From Chrysomallon squamiferum (Eukaryota > Mollusca > Gastropoda > Neomphalida > Peltospiridae), in assembly GCA_012295275.1 (NCBI GenBank), contig CM022678.1:15478045-15538044 (forward strand): 60,000 nucleotides of DNA. The letters are read 5' to 3'. Below are positions 49,160-60,000 of the stretch, one piece after another. Numbering within the stretch: position 1 is the first letter of the stretch; each line of letters opens with the position of its first letter. The position numbers and the translations under genes were made by a program. The notes beneath the pieces are model-generated. The model was given only the letters and a program-made list of their open reading frames with translations. It ran no database searches and was not told the origin of the DNA.

Positions 49160-49308
49160 TCATTTTGGATATTTATTGCTATTAATCAAAATTACTGCTC
49201 TTTTATTTATTTATTTTATTTATTAGTATTTTGGATATTTATTGCTATTAATCAAAATTACTGCTCTTTTATTTATTTATTTATTTATTTATTTATTATT
49301 ATTATTAT

Positions 49309-49361
<53 letters not shown>

Positions 49362-49362
49362 T
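49160..49362. repeat. 54-bp direct duplication followed by (AGT)n
   Basis: TTTTGGATATTTATTGCTAT and the following bases through TTATTTATTTATT occur twice in tandem (about 49161 and 49230), then about 17 AGT triplets (49309-49361). It lies about 200 bases upstream of the STT3A start-codon exon. Confidence 0.88.
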
Positions 49363-49565
49363 TTTATTTTATTTTATTTTTTTCATTTCAGTTTTATAAG
49401 TTTAGTCAAATGTTTATTAGATGATTATTGTTAAATTTTAAATTTAAGGATAAGAAAAGTCTTTTCAGCTAACATTTTAGTCAGTATGACATTAGAATCA
49501 GATACAGATTTTTGATCAGTCTTTGCTAGCAGATTTTATTTTCTTGTGTGTGTTACAGAAAAAAG

Positions 49566-59231
<9,666 letters not shown>

Positions 59232-60000
59232 AAAAAATATACCAGACAGTTTTTAGATTTATTATATTTAGTTTGTAATGGTTGAAAGACATGAGCTTTG
59301 TTTATAATTTTCATTAGTATCATCTGTTGGTTATTCGTAATTCAACTACTAAATCTACTTACATAGACTCACAGTGTTCAAAAATATAATTAAAAATGGT
59401 GGTTTGAAAAATTTAATAGTGTTGATTACATTACTAAAAATATTTGTCAAAGGAATTTTTATATTATATACTTCAAACTTGAAGTGATATTTCTTACTTA
59501 CAGCAACAACAACATCAAGATATTTTAATTTCTTTTATATATATAATTATACCTGAAGTTAGTTAGTCTTTAACAGTTTGTAAACATGAATTCATCCTCA
59601 CAAAAACTGGAAAAAAAGATAAAATAAATAAATAAATAAATAAATAAATAAAAATAAAGTAATAATTAATAACTGATTTCCTTAAAATATTTAGAAGACA
59701 AGATATTTGTTTCAGTTTTTATTTTCTCCATCAAAGTGTGTTGGATGTTTATGTGCCTTCATCCATTTTCTTAAACTTACTTATTTTTTTCAACATTTGT
59801 TTCATAAACGATTGTGACACCAAAACTTATTTTCATGGATCAGCGATCACAGAGATAATGACATTATGTTACAAAACACATTCTGTCATTTGATTTAAAA
59901 AAAGAAAATGAATTCATTCATAATCTTAGTCTTATCTTGTTTGTATGGTTATTGTTTACAGATTAATGATGCAGAAAAATTGTAACTGCCAATTGTGTGT
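59232..60000 (+). other. STT3A 3' UTR and flank
   Basis: AT-rich sequence with no open frame of note. Overlapping AATAAA hexamers lie in a TAAA array at about 59621-59653, so a poly(A) signal there is possible but not distinctive. Confidence 0.5.

Larger units (their letters stand above)
40450..49558. other. Divergent intergenic region between SLC12A8 and STT3A
   Basis: Both promoters must lie here. I see no credible protein-coding frame. The stretch holds tandem arrays (listed separately), a hairpin at 41283-41379 and otherwise AT-rich unique sequence. A noncoding first exon of STT3A is expected because its start codon sits seven bases after an acceptor AG. Its position is unresolved; the GC-richer 48500-48560 stretch (TATGCGGCCGGCAAG) is a possibility only. 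Confidence 0.6.

Overview
The window is nuclear DNA of an animal. Three intron-rich protein-coding genes sit in very AT-rich sequence packed with microsatellites (AAT, GA, GT, TA) and minisatellites. Spliced products resemble the vertebrate proteins over nearly their whole length. The repeat style, gene size and a recurring GGGAGATAACTCT motif suggest a lophotrochozoan, most likely a mollusc; that assignment is inference. I saw no bacterial-type operons, CRISPR arrays, rRNA genes, intact tRNA genes or transposon proteins.

Layout: 1-4684 is intergenic. 4685-11489 (+) is an APOO/APOOL (MIC26/MIC27) family gene of 8 coding exons and 229 residues. 11490-17606 is the convergent 3' flank between it and the next gene. 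40316-17607 (-) is SLC12A8, a cation-chloride-cotransporter family member with 13 coding exons and 712 residues. 40317-49558 is the divergent upstream space. 49566-59231 (+) is STT3A, the catalytic oligosaccharyltransferase subunit, with 15 coding exons and 708 residues. I derived exon boundaries by hand from GT/AG sites, reading phase and family similarity; all three models keep frame from ATG to stop. The genes act in different places (inner mitochondrial membrane, a transporter membrane, ER membrane) and nothing suggests a shared pathway.

The most unusual feature is how the minisatellites sit on the genes. In all three genes, tandem arrays abut exons, and in about eight cases the repeat unit contains a copy of the adjacent splice junction with a few exonic bases. 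Examples are SLC12A8 exon 3 (unit = last 21 exonic nt plus 16 intronic nt including the donor), SLC12A8 exons 2, 8 and 11, MIC27 exon 5 on both sides, STT3A exon 2 donor and STT3A exon 10 acceptor. These arrays present rows of decoy donors or acceptors next to the real one. Some would be in frame (an 18-residue insertion in SLC12A8); others would give immediate stops beside AATAAA signals (STT3A intron 9). In one array the decoy AGs have been lost from the central units. I propose repeated seeding of tandem duplications at splice junctions as the phenomenon most worth following.

Other points are a G-quadruplex-prone tract in SLC12A8 intron 1, a tRNA-derived SINE-like fragment, two hairpins, two short upstream ORFs before SLC12A8, and a 26-nt microexon in the MIC27 gene.
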